Part shown: positions 36,076 to 45,632 of the stretch, in pieces
Position numbering within the stretch: position 1 is the first letter of the stretch
Layout of the letters: every line of letters begins with the position of its first letter
Assembly: GCA_903838355.1 (NCBI GenBank)
Contig: CAILYC010000040.1
Location: forward strand, 1-64,000
Direction of reading: 5' to 3'
DNA from: an uncultured Burkholderiales bacterium
Lineage (GTDB): Bacteria; Pseudomonadota; Gammaproteobacteria; Burkholderiales; Burkholderiaceae_C
Length of the DNA stretch: 64,000 nt
Notes under the pieces: generated by a model
The model's input: only the letters and a program-made list of their open reading frames with translations
What the model was told of the DNA's origin: nothing
Databases searched by the model: none
Translations under genes and position numbers: made by a program

Positions 36076-38592
36076 ATGTTCAACCTGTTGCACACCATTC
36101 GCTTGCCTTTGAAAGTCGTTTTGAAGGCTTGGACCCGGTGGTGGCGCAACCAAAGCCCAAGCCGCCAAGACCGTTTCGCTTTGATGGCGCCATTGACGGC
36201 GGTCATCTTTTTCTTCGCCGCCATCGCCACCGCATTTGGCTATTTGCGCTATGAGGAAATCCTTCGCGAAGAAGAGACCGTGCGGCGTGACATCGAATAC
36301 GCCCAGCAGCGATTGCGCATCCGTCTCTTGGAGCGACAAGAGCAAGTGCTGCGCTTGTCGCGCGAAATTTCCACGGGAGAACTTGCCGACTTGGACTTCC
36401 TGAAAGAGGCCGGCTCCATTGTTTCCCACTACCCGGAAGTCTCCGGCGTGAGTTGGCTAGACACCAAAATGCGAGTGAAATACTCCTATGCGGGAGCGGG
36501 CGTGCAAAACCCACAACTGCACCTCTTGGGAGACTCCCTCAAAACACCGAGCTTGATCCGCACCTTTGAGTGGGTCAAGCATCGACAACAAAGCGCCTAT
36601 GCCCCCCCAAGCATCAGCGAAGCCGTGGGACGCGACACCCCAGAGCCGCAACTCCAACTCTTGGTGCCGTTTGTCGTGAAAGGCAATTTCAGTGGGGTGT
36701 TCTTGATCGAATACAAGATCGATGGACTCATGCGCTTTGTCATTCCCCCAGAAGTCAAAGACCGTGTGGCGCTCTCCATTTGGGATGACAGCCAGCATTT
36801 GCTCAGCGGCCAGGTGCTCAAACAGAGTGTTCGAGCCGCCTACCTGGCCCCATGGATCAAACCGCCTTACCATTATGAAGTTCCCATTGCCCCGGTGGGC
36901 AATGGGCTGATTCTCAAAGCCCAAGCCTTTCGCACCTCACAAGGGGTGATTGGCAATGGACTTTTTTGGATGATCACCCTCTTGAGCCTACTCACCGCTT
37001 GGATGCTCATTGGCACTTGGCGCCACACCCGCCGCCGCCTGCAAGCCCAACAAGCCTTGGTGGCCGAGACCAATTTCAGGCGTGCCATGGAAAATTCCAT
37101 GCTCACAGGCATGCGCGCCATGGACATGAATGGCTGCATCACGTATGTCAACGCAGCCTTTTGCCAAATGACGGGTTGGGCAGAGCTTGACTTGGTGGGC
37201 CAATACCCCCCATTTCCCTATTGGCCCGATGCCGACCGCGAGGTCTTGGCCGCCAAACTGGCCGAGGAGTTGAGCGGCAACAACACGCAAACCGGCCTGC
37301 AAGTGCGGGTCAAGCGCCGTGACGGCACCCTCTTTGATGCACGCCTATATGTCTCCCCCTTGATCGACGCCAAGGGCGCACAATCGGGCTGGATGACCTC
37401 GATGACCGATATCACCGAGCCCAACCGCATCCGCCAACAACTCTCCGCTTCCTACGAGCGCTTCACCACTGTTCTTGAAGCCTTGGACGCCTCGGTGTCG
37501 GTGACCCCAATTGGTTCGAGCGAAATGCTGTTCACCAACAAGCTATACCGCCAATGGTTCGGCGCCAAGAGTGAAGGCCATTTGCAAATGATCGAAGAGG
37601 CCTTCGAGTCCATCCAGATGATGAACAACTTGGCACAGGACGCCGACGATTTGGCCGGTCTGCCATCTCAGAACTTAGAACGCACCTTCTCCGAAAACGC
37701 CGAGATCTTGATCCCAAACCTGGGCAAATGGCTGGAAGTGCGATCACGCTATTTGAATTGGGTCGATGGCCGTTTGGCGCAAATGATCATTGCCACCGAC
37801 ATCACCCCTCGTCGCCAAGCCGAAGAGTTGCAAGCCTTGCAAACTGAGCGGGCTCAGTCCTTGAGCCGCTTGGTGACCATGGGCGAGATGGCCTCGAGTG
37901 TGGCGCATGAACTCAACCAACCCCTCGCCGCGATCAGCAACTACTGCTCGGGCATGGTCTCGCGCATCAAAAGCGGGCAGTTACAAGAAGCAGATCTCTT
38001 GTTGGCACTCGAAAAAACTTCACACCAAGCTCAGCGTGCAGGTCAAATCATTCAAAGAATCCGCAGCTTTGTCAAAAGGAGCGAGCCCAACCGCAGCTTG
38101 GCCAACATTGGCATGATCGTGATGGAGGCCGTTGAGCTCACCGAGATTGAATTCAAACGCCGCCAAGTCAAACTCACCCACTACATCTCCGCGAGCCTGC
38201 CTCCCGTCATGGTCGAGCCGATTTTGATTGAACAAGTGCTGGTCAACTTGCTGCGCAACTCGGCCGAGTCCATCGACAACGCCAAGAGGGAGAGCGGGCA
38301 TCGGCATGTCGAGATGAAAGTCACCCCACAACTGATCGATGCTCAACAGGTGATTGAATTCACCGTCACCGATTCGGGGCTAGGACTCGCCCCAGAGGCG
38401 CTTGAGCGTCTCTTTGAGGCCTTCTTTTCCACCAAAACCGAAGGCATGGGCATTGGGCTCAATTTGTGCCGAAGCATTGTCGAGTCCCACCAAGGCCGAA
38501 TGCAGGCACAAAACATCTACAATGGTGATAAGGTCATTGGGTGTTGCTTCTCCTTTTGGCTACCAGCTCACGAAGAATTGGTGGCGCAGTAA
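36076..38592 (+). CDS. Membrane sensor histidine kinase with PAS domain
   Basis: This is a two-component sensor. Membrane segments at about residues 38-57 (MAPLTAVIFFFAAIATAFGY) and 293-312 (LFWMITLLSLLTAWMLIGTW) bracket a periplasmic sensing region. A PAS domain follows (FRRAMENSMLTGMRAMDMNG) with a second PAS-like segment. The kinase core has the phospho-acceptor His in ASSVAHELNQPLAAISNYC, the N box LLRNSAESID and the G boxes DSGLGLAPEAL and TEGMGIGLNLCRSI. The SVAHELNQPL type pairs with FixJ-like regulators, as found 52 bp downstream. It diverges from aceE, so it may sense or control carbon flux through pyruvate; that is inference. Confidence 0.9.
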   Translation: MFNLLHTIRLPLKVVLKAWTRWWRNQSPSRQDRFALMAPLTAVIFFFAAIATAFGYLRYEEILREEETVRRDIEYAQQRLRIRLLERQEQVLRLSREISTGELADLDFLKEAGSIVSHYPEVSGVSWLDTKMRVKYSYAGAGVQNPQLHLLGDSLKTPSLIRTFEWVKHRQQSAYAPPSISEAVGRDTPEPQLQLLVPFVVKGNFSGVFLIEYKIDGLMRFVIPPEVKDRVALSIWDDSQHLLSGQVLKQSVRAAYLAPWIKPPYHYEVPIAPVGNGLILKAQAFRTSQGVIGNGLFWMITLLSLLTAWMLIGTWRHTRRRLQAQQALVAETNFRRAMENSMLTGMRAMDMNGCITYVNAAFCQMTGWAELDLVGQYPPFPYWPDADREVLAAKLAEELSGNNTQTGLQVRVKRRDGTLFDARLYVSPLIDAKGAQSGWMTSMTDITEPNRIRQQLSASYERFTTVLEALDASVSVTPIGSSEMLFTNKLYRQWFGAKSEGHLQMIEEAFESIQMMNNLAQDADDLAGLPSQNLERTFSENAEILIPNLGKWLEVRSRYLNWVDGRLAQMIIATDITPRRQAEELQALQTERAQSLSRLVTMGEMASSVAHELNQPLAAISNYCSGMVSRIKSGQLQEADLLLALEKTSHQAQRAGQIIQRIRSFVKRSEPNRSLANIGMIVMEAVELTEIEFKRRQVKLTHYISASLPPVMVEPILIEQVLVNLLRNSAESIDNAKRESGHRHVEMKVTPQLIDAQQVIEFTVTDSGLGLAPEALERLFEAFFSTKTEGMGIGLNLCRSIVESHQGRMQAQNIYNGDKVIGCCFSFWLPAHEELVAQ

Positions 38593-38643
38593 AGCGATAC
38601 ACTGGCAGGTTTGAGATTTCATAATTACAGGTGACAGGGGCAA

Positions 38644-39279
38644 ATGATGAGCTTGATTCCAAAAAAAGGCACGGTTTATGTGGTTGACGATGACGAGGCC
38701 GTGCGCGACTCCTTGCAGTGGCTCCTCGAAGGCAAGGACTACCGGGTGCGATGTTTTGACTCGGCCGAGTCCTTCCTCAACCGCTATGACCCCAGAGAAG
38801 TGGCATGCCTCATTGTGGACATCCGCATGGGAGGCATGAGCGGCCTGGAGCTCCAAGAAAAACTCACCGAAAAGAATTCCCCCCTCCCCGTGGTCTTCAT
38901 CACCGGTCATGGCGACGTGCCCATGGCCGTTGACACCATGAAAAAAGGTGCCATGGACTTTATCCAAAAGCCCTTCAAAGAAGATGACCTCGTGCCCTTG
39001 GTGGAGCAAATGCTTGAAAAAGCCAAAGATGCCTTTGCGGGCCACCAACAAGCCGCCTCCAGGGATGCATTGATGTCCAAGCTCACCAGCCGCGAAGCCC
39101 AGGTTTTGGAGCGCATTGTGGCGGGCAGGCTCAACAAACAAATTGCCGATGACCTTGGCATCAGCATCAAAACCGTTGAGGCCCACCGTGCCAACATCAT
39201 GGAAAAACTCAATGCCAACACGGTGGCCGATTTGCTCAAAATTGCACTCGGCTCCACGTCCAGCAAAACCGCCTCTTAA
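38644..39279 (+). CDS. FixJ/NarL-type response regulator
   Basis: This is the transcriptional regulator paired with the kinase upstream. The receiver domain (residues about 10-125) has the acidic pair in VVDDDEAVRDS, the phospho-acceptor Asp in CLIVDIRMGGMSG, Thr in FITGHGD and Lys in IQKPFKEDD. A LuxR-type helix-turn-helix (LTSREAQVLERIVAGRLNKQ then IADDLGISIKTVEAHRANIM) ends the protein. AGGGG lies upstream of paired ATGs (MMS). A strong terminator follows, which ends this two-gene operon. Confidence 0.92.
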   Translation: MMSLIPKKGTVYVVDDDEAVRDSLQWLLEGKDYRVRCFDSAESFLNRYDPREVACLIVDIRMGGMSGLELQEKLTEKNSPLPVVFITGHGDVPMAVDTMKKGAMDFIQKPFKEDDLVPLVEQMLEKAKDAFAGHQQAASRDALMSKLTSREAQVLERIVAGRLNKQIADDLGISIKTVEAHRANIMEKLNANTVADLLKIALGSTSSKTAS

Positions 39280-39323
39280 CGCTGTCGCGCGCGGGCTTGC
39301 CCCCATTCGACGCCAATCTTCAA

Positions 39324-39368
39324 GCCTCAAGCCCCAGACTGCTGGTCTGGCCTAGAGGCTTTCCTTTT
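39324..39368 (+). terminator. Rho-independent terminator after the response regulator
   Basis: A two-part stem is visible: GCCTC and GAGGC form the outer arms, and CCAGAC/GTCTGG form the inner arms around a TGCTG loop. A T-rich tail (TTTCCTTTT) follows. It begins 45 bp after the regulator's stop codon. Confidence 0.8.
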
Positions 39369-39461
39369 GGGGTCGCAATATCCACATGAGCCTCAAGCGC
39401 ATTCACAGCCCCAAAACACAAAACAACACCACTCAACTCAACTCACCAAACCAAACCAGCC

Positions 39462-40376
39462 ATGAGCGCCAACATCATCGACGGACGACAACTCTCGCAC
39501 ACCCTCAGGCAAGACTACGGGCAACGTGTTAAACGACTGGCCTCCCAGGGCGTGACGCCCGGCCTGGCCGTGCTCTTGGTCGGTCAAAATCCCGCCAGCC
39601 AGGTCTATGTCAAAAACAAAGTCTTGGCCTGCAAAGAGATTGGCATGCACTCCGTGCTGCTTGAATTTGAGGCCGACATGACGCAAGCGCGCTTGCTCCA
39701 AGAAATTGACCGCCTCAACCACGACGCGAGCATCCATGGCATTTTGGTGCAATTGCCCCTGCCCCCCCAAATTGACCCCCAATCGGTGATTCAAGCCATT
39801 TCACCGCTAAAGGATGTGGATGGGTTTAACTTGGAGAGTGCGGGTGGTTTGATGTGCGGGACCAAGAGCTTTTGGCCTTGTACGCCGCACGGCTGCCTCC
39901 AAATGCTAGACGCCATCGGTTTCGATTTAAAAGGCAAACACGCCGTGGTGGTGGGGCGCTCCAATATCGTGGGCAAGCCCATGGCCTTGATGCTTTTGCA
40001 AAGGAATGCAACGGTCACGATTTGCCACAGTCAAACCGCAGACCTCAAAGCCCAGACCTTGCAGGCGGACGTGCTGGTGGCGGCGGTGGGCATTCGCCAC
40101 TTGATCAAAGCCGACATGGTCCAACCCGGGGCAGTGGTGCTCGATGTCGGCATGAACCGAGACGAGCAGGGCAAGTTGTGCGGGGACGTGGACTTTGCGG
40201 CGGTGAAAGAAGTGGCCTCCTACATCACCCCCGTGCCCGGAGGCGTCGGCCCCATGACCATCACCATGCTATTGGCCAACACTTTGGAGGCGGCGCAGAC
40301 CGCCCTATCAACCTTGACAGACTTGTCAGCCCAGACTGTCCATGCTGCCCATAAACCCCCAACACCGAGGGCTTGA
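39462..40376 (+). CDS. folD: Bifunctional methylenetetrahydrofolate dehydrogenase/cyclohydrolase FolD
   Basis: FolD interconverts 5,10-methylene- and 10-formyl-tetrahydrofolate with NADP. Recognisable parts are [16 protein letters not shown] with the catalytic Lys, [15 protein letters not shown], the substrate-binding [13 protein letters not shown], the nucleotide-binding [16 protein letters not shown] and the C-terminal [17 protein letters not shown]. At 304 residues it is slightly longer than usual because of a C-terminal tail ([13 protein letters not shown]). prlC follows after 6 bp, implying co-transcription. Confidence 0.95.
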   Translation: MSANIIDGRQLSHTLRQDYGQRVKRLASQGVTPGLAVLLVGQNPASQVYVKNKVLACKEIGMHSVLLEFEADMTQARLLQEIDRLNHDASIHGILVQLPLPPQIDPQSVIQAISPLKDVDGFNLESAGGLMCGTKSFWPCTPHGCLQMLDAIGFDLKGKHAVVVGRSNIVGKPMALMLLQRNATVTICHSQTADLKAQTLQADVLVAAVGIRHLIKADMVQPGAVVLDVGMNRDEQGKLCGDVDFAAVKEVASYITPVPGGVGPMTITMLLANTLEAAQTALSTLTDLSAQTVHAAHKPPTPRA

Positions 40377-40382
40377 TCAACC

Positions 40383-42485
40383 GTGAACACCCATACCGCA
40401 TTCTCTGCCTTGGCCCGCGCTCAAGCCCAGCCCAATCCTTTGCTCGACTTCGAGAGCCCAGCACGTTTTGATGAAGTCAAAGCCGAGCACCTCGAGCCCG
40501 CCATGGATGTTCTCATTGGACAAGCACAAGCAGCGCTCAAAGAAGTCTCCACGCCAGAGTTCAAAGCCGATTGGCACGCCATTGAGCTCAAGCTCGATGT
40601 CCCCGTTGAGCGCCTGAGTCGAGCTTGGGGTGTGATCAACCACTTGAATGCCGTCATGGACTCGGCCCCTTTTCGGCTGGCCTACAACCAAGTCTTGCCC
40701 AAGGTCACCGAGTTCTGGACACAGCTTGGATCCAACGACGACTTGTTTGCAAAATATGCCGGCGTGCAAGCTAGCCCTTTGCATGCTCACACACGCCAGG
40801 CCTTGAAGCTGGCCTTGCGCAACTTCATCCTTGGCGGCGCTCAACTCAAGGGCCAGGACAAAGTAGACTACGCTTTGCTGCAAGAACAATTGGCACAATT
40901 GACCCAAAAATTCAGTGAAAACGTGCTCGATGCGACCGATGCATGGTTTTATCTGGCCGACGTCACTGAACTCACGGGTCTGCCAGAGGACGTGATTCAG
41001 ACCGCGCGTGAATCGGCCCAAGCTCTGAGCCAAGAGGGTTATCGCTTGAGCTTAAAAATGCCTTGCTATCTGCCAGTCATGCAGTTTGCACAACATCAAG
41101 CCCTGCGCGAAAAGCTCTACCAAGCCTACCAAACCCGTGCATCCGATCAAGCCGAGACCAGTGCTTTGGTGTTTGACAACACCCTGGTGATGAAAGATAT
41201 TTTGCGTTCACGCCACAAGGAGGCTCGACTCCTGGGGTTTGGGCATTTTGCCGCCCTCTCGCTCGAGCCCAAAATGGCACAGTCGGCCGAGGAGGTCATT
41301 GATTTTTTGGCAACCCTGGCCAAACGTGCCAAGCCCCATGCCCTCAAAGACTTGCAGGACTTGAGGACTTTTGCAAAAGAGTTGGGTATTGAAGAGCCGC
41401 AGGCTTGGGACTGGACCTTCGTGGGAGAAAAGCTCAAGGAAGCACGCTACGCCTTCAGTGAACAAGAGGTCAAGGCCTACTTCCCGTTTGAGAGTGTTTT
41501 GAAGGGACTCTTTGAACTCATTCAAAAACTCTTTGGCGTGACCATCACGCAAGCACTCGCTCCCGTCTGGCATGAGGATGTCAGGTTTTACCACATCAGC
41601 CAAGGCGCGGACTTGATCGCACAGTTTTACCTTGACCCCTTTGCCCGCCAAAGCAAGCGCGGCGGAGCGTGGATGGACGATGCACAAAGCCGTTGGCTCA
41701 GACCCGATGGCGGCACTTTGCAAACCCCCATTGCCCACTTGGTGTGCAATTTTGCCAGTGCGACGAGCACCACACCCGCCACCCTCACCCATGACGACGT
41801 CATCACCTTGTTCCATGAGTTTGGGCATGGACTGCACCACATGCTCTCAAGAGTCGATGTGCGCGATGTCTCAGGTATCAATGGCGTGGAGTGGGATGCG
41901 GTTGAGTTGCCCAGTCAATGGATGGAGAACTTTTGTTGGGAGTGGTCGGTGGTGGAGCCCATGACGGCGCACGCCGTGACGGGGCAGCGCATGCCCAAGA
42001 GCTTGTTTGATCGACTCTTGCTAGCGCGCAATTTCCAATCTGGCCTACAAACCTTGCGGCAAGTCGAGTTCGCGCTCTTTGACATGCAACTCCACAGCCA
42101 AGCCCAGGCCGTTGAAGACGTGCAAGCCCTGCTCACGCGCATCAAGTCCGAGGTGAGTGTGATCCCCACCCCAAAATGGGTGAGAAGCGCACACAGCTTT
42201 AGCCATATTTTTAGCGGTGGTTATGCGGCAGGCTACTACAGCTACAAATGGGCCGAGGTGTTGAGTGCCGACGCCTATGCTGCGTTTGAGGAGACCATGA
42301 CACCCACGGGTGCCTTTGATGCGAAAACGGGCGAGCGGTTTTTGCAAGAAATCTTGCAAGTCGGCGGATCCCGCCCTGCGCTAGAGTCCTTCATTGCATT
42401 CAGGGGGCGAGCCCCTGAGATGGACGCGTTGCTCAGACACCAAGGCATGAGTGAGACGGTCAAGTCGACCTCCCCCCATGCTTGA
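40383..42485 (+). CDS. prlC: Oligopeptidase A, M3 family metallopeptidase
   Basis: This cytoplasmic zinc endopeptidase degrades short peptides, including signal peptides. The zinc motif is TLFHEFGHGLHHML, followed by the downstream Glu region GVEWDAVELPSQWMENFCWE and the late SHIFSGGYAAGYYSYKWAEV, all typical of the family. The length (700) is normal. Translation starts at GTG, 6 bp after the folD stop. Confidence 0.94.
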   Translation: MNTHTAFSALARAQAQPNPLLDFESPARFDEVKAEHLEPAMDVLIGQAQAALKEVSTPEFKADWHAIELKLDVPVERLSRAWGVINHLNAVMDSAPFRLAYNQVLPKVTEFWTQLGSNDDLFAKYAGVQASPLHAHTRQALKLALRNFILGGAQLKGQDKVDYALLQEQLAQLTQKFSENVLDATDAWFYLADVTELTGLPEDVIQTARESAQALSQEGYRLSLKMPCYLPVMQFAQHQALREKLYQAYQTRASDQAETSALVFDNTLVMKDILRSRHKEARLLGFGHFAALSLEPKMAQSAEEVIDFLATLAKRAKPHALKDLQDLRTFAKELGIEEPQAWDWTFVGEKLKEARYAFSEQEVKAYFPFESVLKGLFELIQKLFGVTITQALAPVWHEDVRFYHISQGADLIAQFYLDPFARQSKRGGAWMDDAQSRWLRPDGGTLQTPIAHLVCNFASATSTTPATLTHDDVITLFHEFGHGLHHMLSRVDVRDVSGINGVEWDAVELPSQWMENFCWEWSVVEPMTAHAVTGQRMPKSLFDRLLLARNFQSGLQTLRQVEFALFDMQLHSQAQAVEDVQALLTRIKSEVSVIPTPKWVRSAHSFSHIFSGGYAAGYYSYKWAEVLSADAYAAFEETMTPTGAFDAKTGERFLQEILQVGGSRPALESFIAFRGRAPEMDALLRHQGMSETVKSTSPHA

Positions 42486-42533
42486 TGCATTGGCCCAGCA
42501 AAAGAACCGGGTTCCAGTCCGTGGGTTCCCCGC

Positions 42534-44000
42534 TTACTTTGAAGTTGCAGGCGCGCTGGCGGCCAAGGGTGGATTATGGGGTGGAGGTGGAGGCGAAGGT
42601 GCAAGTACAGGTGCAGGTGCAGGGGCAGAAAAAGGATTGAGCCCAACAGCGCCGGGCGAGGATGGGCCTGCGACTGGCGCAGCAGGGGGCACGGGCGCAT
42701 CCGACAAAGTTTTAAGAAAAGCCACCACATCGCCAATTTCACTGGGGGTGAGCGCTGGGCCCTCCGAGGCCAACCGATTGAAAGGCGCGCGGTCGCTCAC
42801 AATGTTGGAGAGATAAGCATTGGGCAAATCATTGGGCACACCAGCGGGACCGTACCATCGCTTTGGATTGGCGTTGCGGGTGGCATAAAAGGAGACCACC
42901 TCGTTCAAATCGGTAAAGACGCCGTTGTGCATAAAATACTGCCGTTGTGCAACGTTTCGAAGCGAGGGCATGCGAAAAGTGCCACAAAACTGCTCGATCG
43001 TTACACCCACAGGAACATTGGAGCTCAGCGCCGGCTTGTTGCGCTTGGGCCCACAAAGCCCGAGATCAAAATTGGACGGGTTGGCGTTGGCAGGAATTTT
43101 GGGGTTTCTGGGTATGCCTGTCGCATACATTGCAAAGTCAGTGAATAAATTGTCACTGGGCTTAGAGGATTGCGGGTTCATCAAGTGACACGATGCGCAG
43201 TTGCCCTTGCTCGGGTTCATGAAAAGGTTCAGACCACTTTGTTCTGACGCACTGAGATTGACCTGCCCCTTTACAAACTGATCGTATTTGGAATTAAAGG
43301 CATTGAGTGCAGGGCTTTTTTCAAAGGTAGCAATGGCTTGTGCAATGGCTTGAAACGCCGTGTCGGTATTGTTAAAGACACCCAGGCCAAAGAGCGCGGT
43401 CATGTCTTTGGCGTAACTGGCCCTTTGTACTTTGGCCACCACTTGACTGGCATTGGCGTTGTTCATCTCTGCGCTGGATAAAAATGGGATCATCGCTTGG
43501 GCCACCAAGTTATCCGCGCGCCCATCCCAAAACAGCCCTCCTTTGGGATCCGTGTCTGTCCCCACCACCCTGAATGAAAAGCTGGGAACAAACGAGCTGT
43601 AGGCGTTTTGCATGGCATTGCGACTACCAAAGGAGTTGGGGGTACTGCCCAAGGGGACGCCCAGTCTTGAGCCATTGAGACTGGAAAAACCAGTCTGCGG
43701 GTTGTGGCAACTCACACAGGCAACGCCCGCAGGTTGCGAGAGATTTTTGTCATTGAAAATCTTTTGTCCCAAATTTTCCAGCGTGACCATAGGGGCGGCG
43801 GCTGTGCTGTTGGGAGGCGCTGGGGAAGGTGCTGTGATTTGCGCGTGCGCCGAATAGGTCCAGGCCATGAGGCCTGCGAGCGTCAAGGCCACGAGAAAGA
43901 CTTGCCGCCACATGTGCTTGAGGTGCTTGAGGTGCTTGAGGTCAATACCGTGTTGAGTTCCTATGGCGAGAGGACTCGCCGAATTCATACTGCTGTTCAT
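42534..44000 (-). CDS. Di-heme cytochrome c peroxidase, MauG/CcpA family, exported
   Basis: This is a periplasmic di-heme c-type protein of the bacterial cytochrome c peroxidase/MauG family. A signal peptide (VFLVALTLAGLMAWTYSAHA) precedes the first haem motif CVSCHNPQTGF and the second CASCHLMNPQ. RMPSLRNVAQRQYFMHNGVF with the following TDLNEVVSFYATRN is the usual distal part. Proteins of this kind reduce peroxide or oxidise protein side chains. Odd features are a KHL repeat before the signal peptide and a 40-residue Pro/Ala tail. ATG 44000 has AGGAGAG upstream. It is probably the third gene of the DUF6502 operon, 99 bp after the lipoprotein gene. Confidence 0.88.
   Translation of the reverse strand: MNSSMNSASPLAIGTQHGIDLKHLKHLKHMWRQVFLVALTLAGLMAWTYSAHAQITAPSPAPPNSTAAAPMVTLENLGQKIFNDKNLSQPAGVACVSCHNPQTGFSSLNGSRLGVPLGSTPNSFGSRNAMQNAYSSFVPSFSFRVVGTDTDPKGGLFWDGRADNLVAQAMIPFLSSAEMNNANASQVVAKVQRASYAKDMTALFGLGVFNNTDTAFQAIAQAIATFEKSPALNAFNSKYDQFVKGQVNLSASEQSGLNLFMNPSKGNCASCHLMNPQSSKPSDNLFTDFAMYATGIPRNPKIPANANPSNFDLGLCGPKRNKPALSSNVPVGVTIEQFCGTFRMPSLRNVAQRQYFMHNGVFTDLNEVVSFYATRNANPKRWYGPAGVPNDLPNAYLSNIVSDRAPFNRLASEGPALTPSEIGDVVAFLKTLSDAPVPPAAPVAGPSSPGAVGLNPFSAPAPAPVLAPSPPPPPHNPPLAASAPATSK
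43914..43940 (-). repeat. 9-bp tandem repeat, three units, in the peroxidase signal region
   Basis: GTGCTTGAG occurs three times and encodes LKHLKHLKH on the minus strand, just before the hydrophobic core of the signal peptide. It adds positive charge to the n-region and stays in frame. Confidence 0.8.
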
Positions 44001-44099
44001 GTGTCTCTCCTAAAAAGGGGTGGATGGTCATCATCCAAAAAATCCAGTTGCGAAGTTTCACGGGGGGTTGGGTTGGAGTTCCTGAGCGGCATGCACACT

Positions 44100-45632
44100 T
44101 CAATTGGGGGGTGGCGGCTGGAAATCACGAATCTGGTAGACCGAGTTGATCACTTGAAACTCAATGGTCAGGGGTGTTTTAAATTTCACCAAACTGGGCA
44201 AATCGTTGGGCGGCGGGGGCAGCACCGTGCCTGGCGTCAAGGTCATGGTGACTGGGCTGGCGTTGATGGAGAACGTGAGCGTGGACAAGTTTGCTGCGTA
44301 GCTCAGCAAATACCCAGACTGTTGGATCACCGATTGGGGCGGGGGTGTCAGGTTGCAGCTGACCGATTTCGCCACGATGGCGGAACCTGGGGCACCCATG
44401 TTGGCCAGGATGTTGATTTGCACGGGATTGGGCACGTTTTGTGCAGGACAGCTTTTGTCGATCACGCCTGGGGCATTGGTGCCCACCACCAAGACACCGC
44501 GCAAGTTGATCGTGGGCGGATTGGCGATCCAGGGTATGGCGCCCATCAATTGCACTTGCCCCACCACCTGGGCTTGAAGGGCTGGGGTGTTGCTGGGGGA
44601 GTTGACGCCCGTGACGGTCAGCACGCCATTGGTATTGAGCACATTGAGTTGGACCAGCTCGGAATTGGCTGGCATTTGTGCCGCCACAGCGGAAGGGACT
44701 TGAAGGTTCAGGCCCTGTGTTTGGATCTGCCCGTTTTGCACATTGCCAGCCGAAGTGGGGACACTGATCAAGAGGGTTTGACCATTGGCAGGGGCCGGAG
44801 TGGCATCGACCACTCGGGTGGCAAAAAACACATTGCCCGCGTTGTTTTGAGAAGCTTCGACCCAGGCTCTCACCAGACTGCCCGAGGTGATACTTTGTGG
44901 CACGGCATTGAGGGCATGAATTTGAGGCGGTCCGGCGTTTTGGTTGATCAGCAAATCATTGTTATTGCGACCCAGAACCATCCCACTGACCAGGTTATAA
45001 GTGGGTGCAACGCTCAGCAACTCAATCCTCGAGGCTTGCAGCACATAGGTGTTTTTAATGGTATCAAAAATCCAGATGCCATAAATCTGTACGTTCACAT
45101 TCGCTTTCAAGGCAGCCAAGTTGGCCAAGCCATTCAACACCGTGGCACTTCCTGAGGCGGTGCTTTGCGCCAACACTTGAACCCATTGGTTCATCACTTG
45201 GAAATAGCTCCCTTGCAAGCTCGCGTTGATGGGGCCACGCAACATTGGCGTGATGTTGATGACACTGGCCACGCCCGATTGTGACTGGGTGATCTTCACG
45301 CGTTGCCCCAATTGGGTTTGAGTCGTCGTGAAGGCCCCCGTTTCGTCATCGGTTTGGCTCACCGCTTGGCTGTCGTCATACTCGACACCGTCAACAATCA
45401 CACTGCCAAAACCCGCAATCAAACCTTCCACCAGACCCGTACCGCCACTGCCCACCCCACCGGGCGAGATGAGGCTGGCCACCACGGCAGTGCCGCCACC
45501 GCCTCCGCAAGAAAGCAAAGACGACAGCAACACCAGCAACCCCAAGCGCGAGATCCAAGTTTTGGGGGAGACGCCGCGGTGGCTCCCCATGACCATGGGC
45601 CGAAGCAGCAGAGAGACGAAAAAAAGACTCAT
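44100..45632 (-). CDS. DUF5666-type lipoprotein
   Basis: The N-terminus has a lipobox LLSC with the Cys at residue 42, then a Gly run (CGGGGG), as in DUF5666 lipoproteins. The mature protein consists of repeated beta-rich units, such as GLIAGFGSVIVDGVEYDD and SGMVLGRNNNDLLINQ, that fit small beta-barrel domains of this family. The biochemical role of DUF5666 is not established. The start at 45632 overlaps the DUF6502 stop by 4 bp (ATGA); ATGs at 45596 and 45590 would give a more ordinary signal length. An outer-membrane or periplasm-facing anchor is inferred. Confidence 0.75.
   Translation of the reverse strand: MSLFFVSLLLRPMVMGSHRGVSPKTWISRLGLLVLLSSLLSCGGGGGTAVVASLISPGGVGSGGTGLVEGLIAGFGSVIVDGVEYDDSQAVSQTDDETGAFTTTQTQLGQRVKITQSQSGVASVINITPMLRGPINASLQGSYFQVMNQWVQVLAQSTASGSATVLNGLANLAALKANVNVQIYGIWIFDTIKNTYVLQASRIELLSVAPTYNLVSGMVLGRNNNDLLINQNAGPPQIHALNAVPQSITSGSLVRAWVEASQNNAGNVFFATRVVDATPAPANGQTLLISVPTSAGNVQNGQIQTQGLNLQVPSAVAAQMPANSELVQLNVLNTNGVLTVTGVNSPSNTPALQAQVVGQVQLMGAIPWIANPPTINLRGVLVVGTNAPGVIDKSCPAQNVPNPVQINILANMGAPGSAIVAKSVSCNLTPPPQSVIQQSGYLLSYAANLSTLTFSINASPVTMTLTPGTVLPPPPNDLPSLVKFKTPLTIEFQVINSVYQIRDFQPPPPN

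Noticed and set aside
43704-45155. 483-residue plus-strand ORF antisense to the peroxidase and DUF5666 genes
   Set aside because: The opposite strand carries two clear exported proteins with haem and lipobox motifs. The antisense translation is Gly/His/Arg-rich and without domains, a typical shadow in this base composition.
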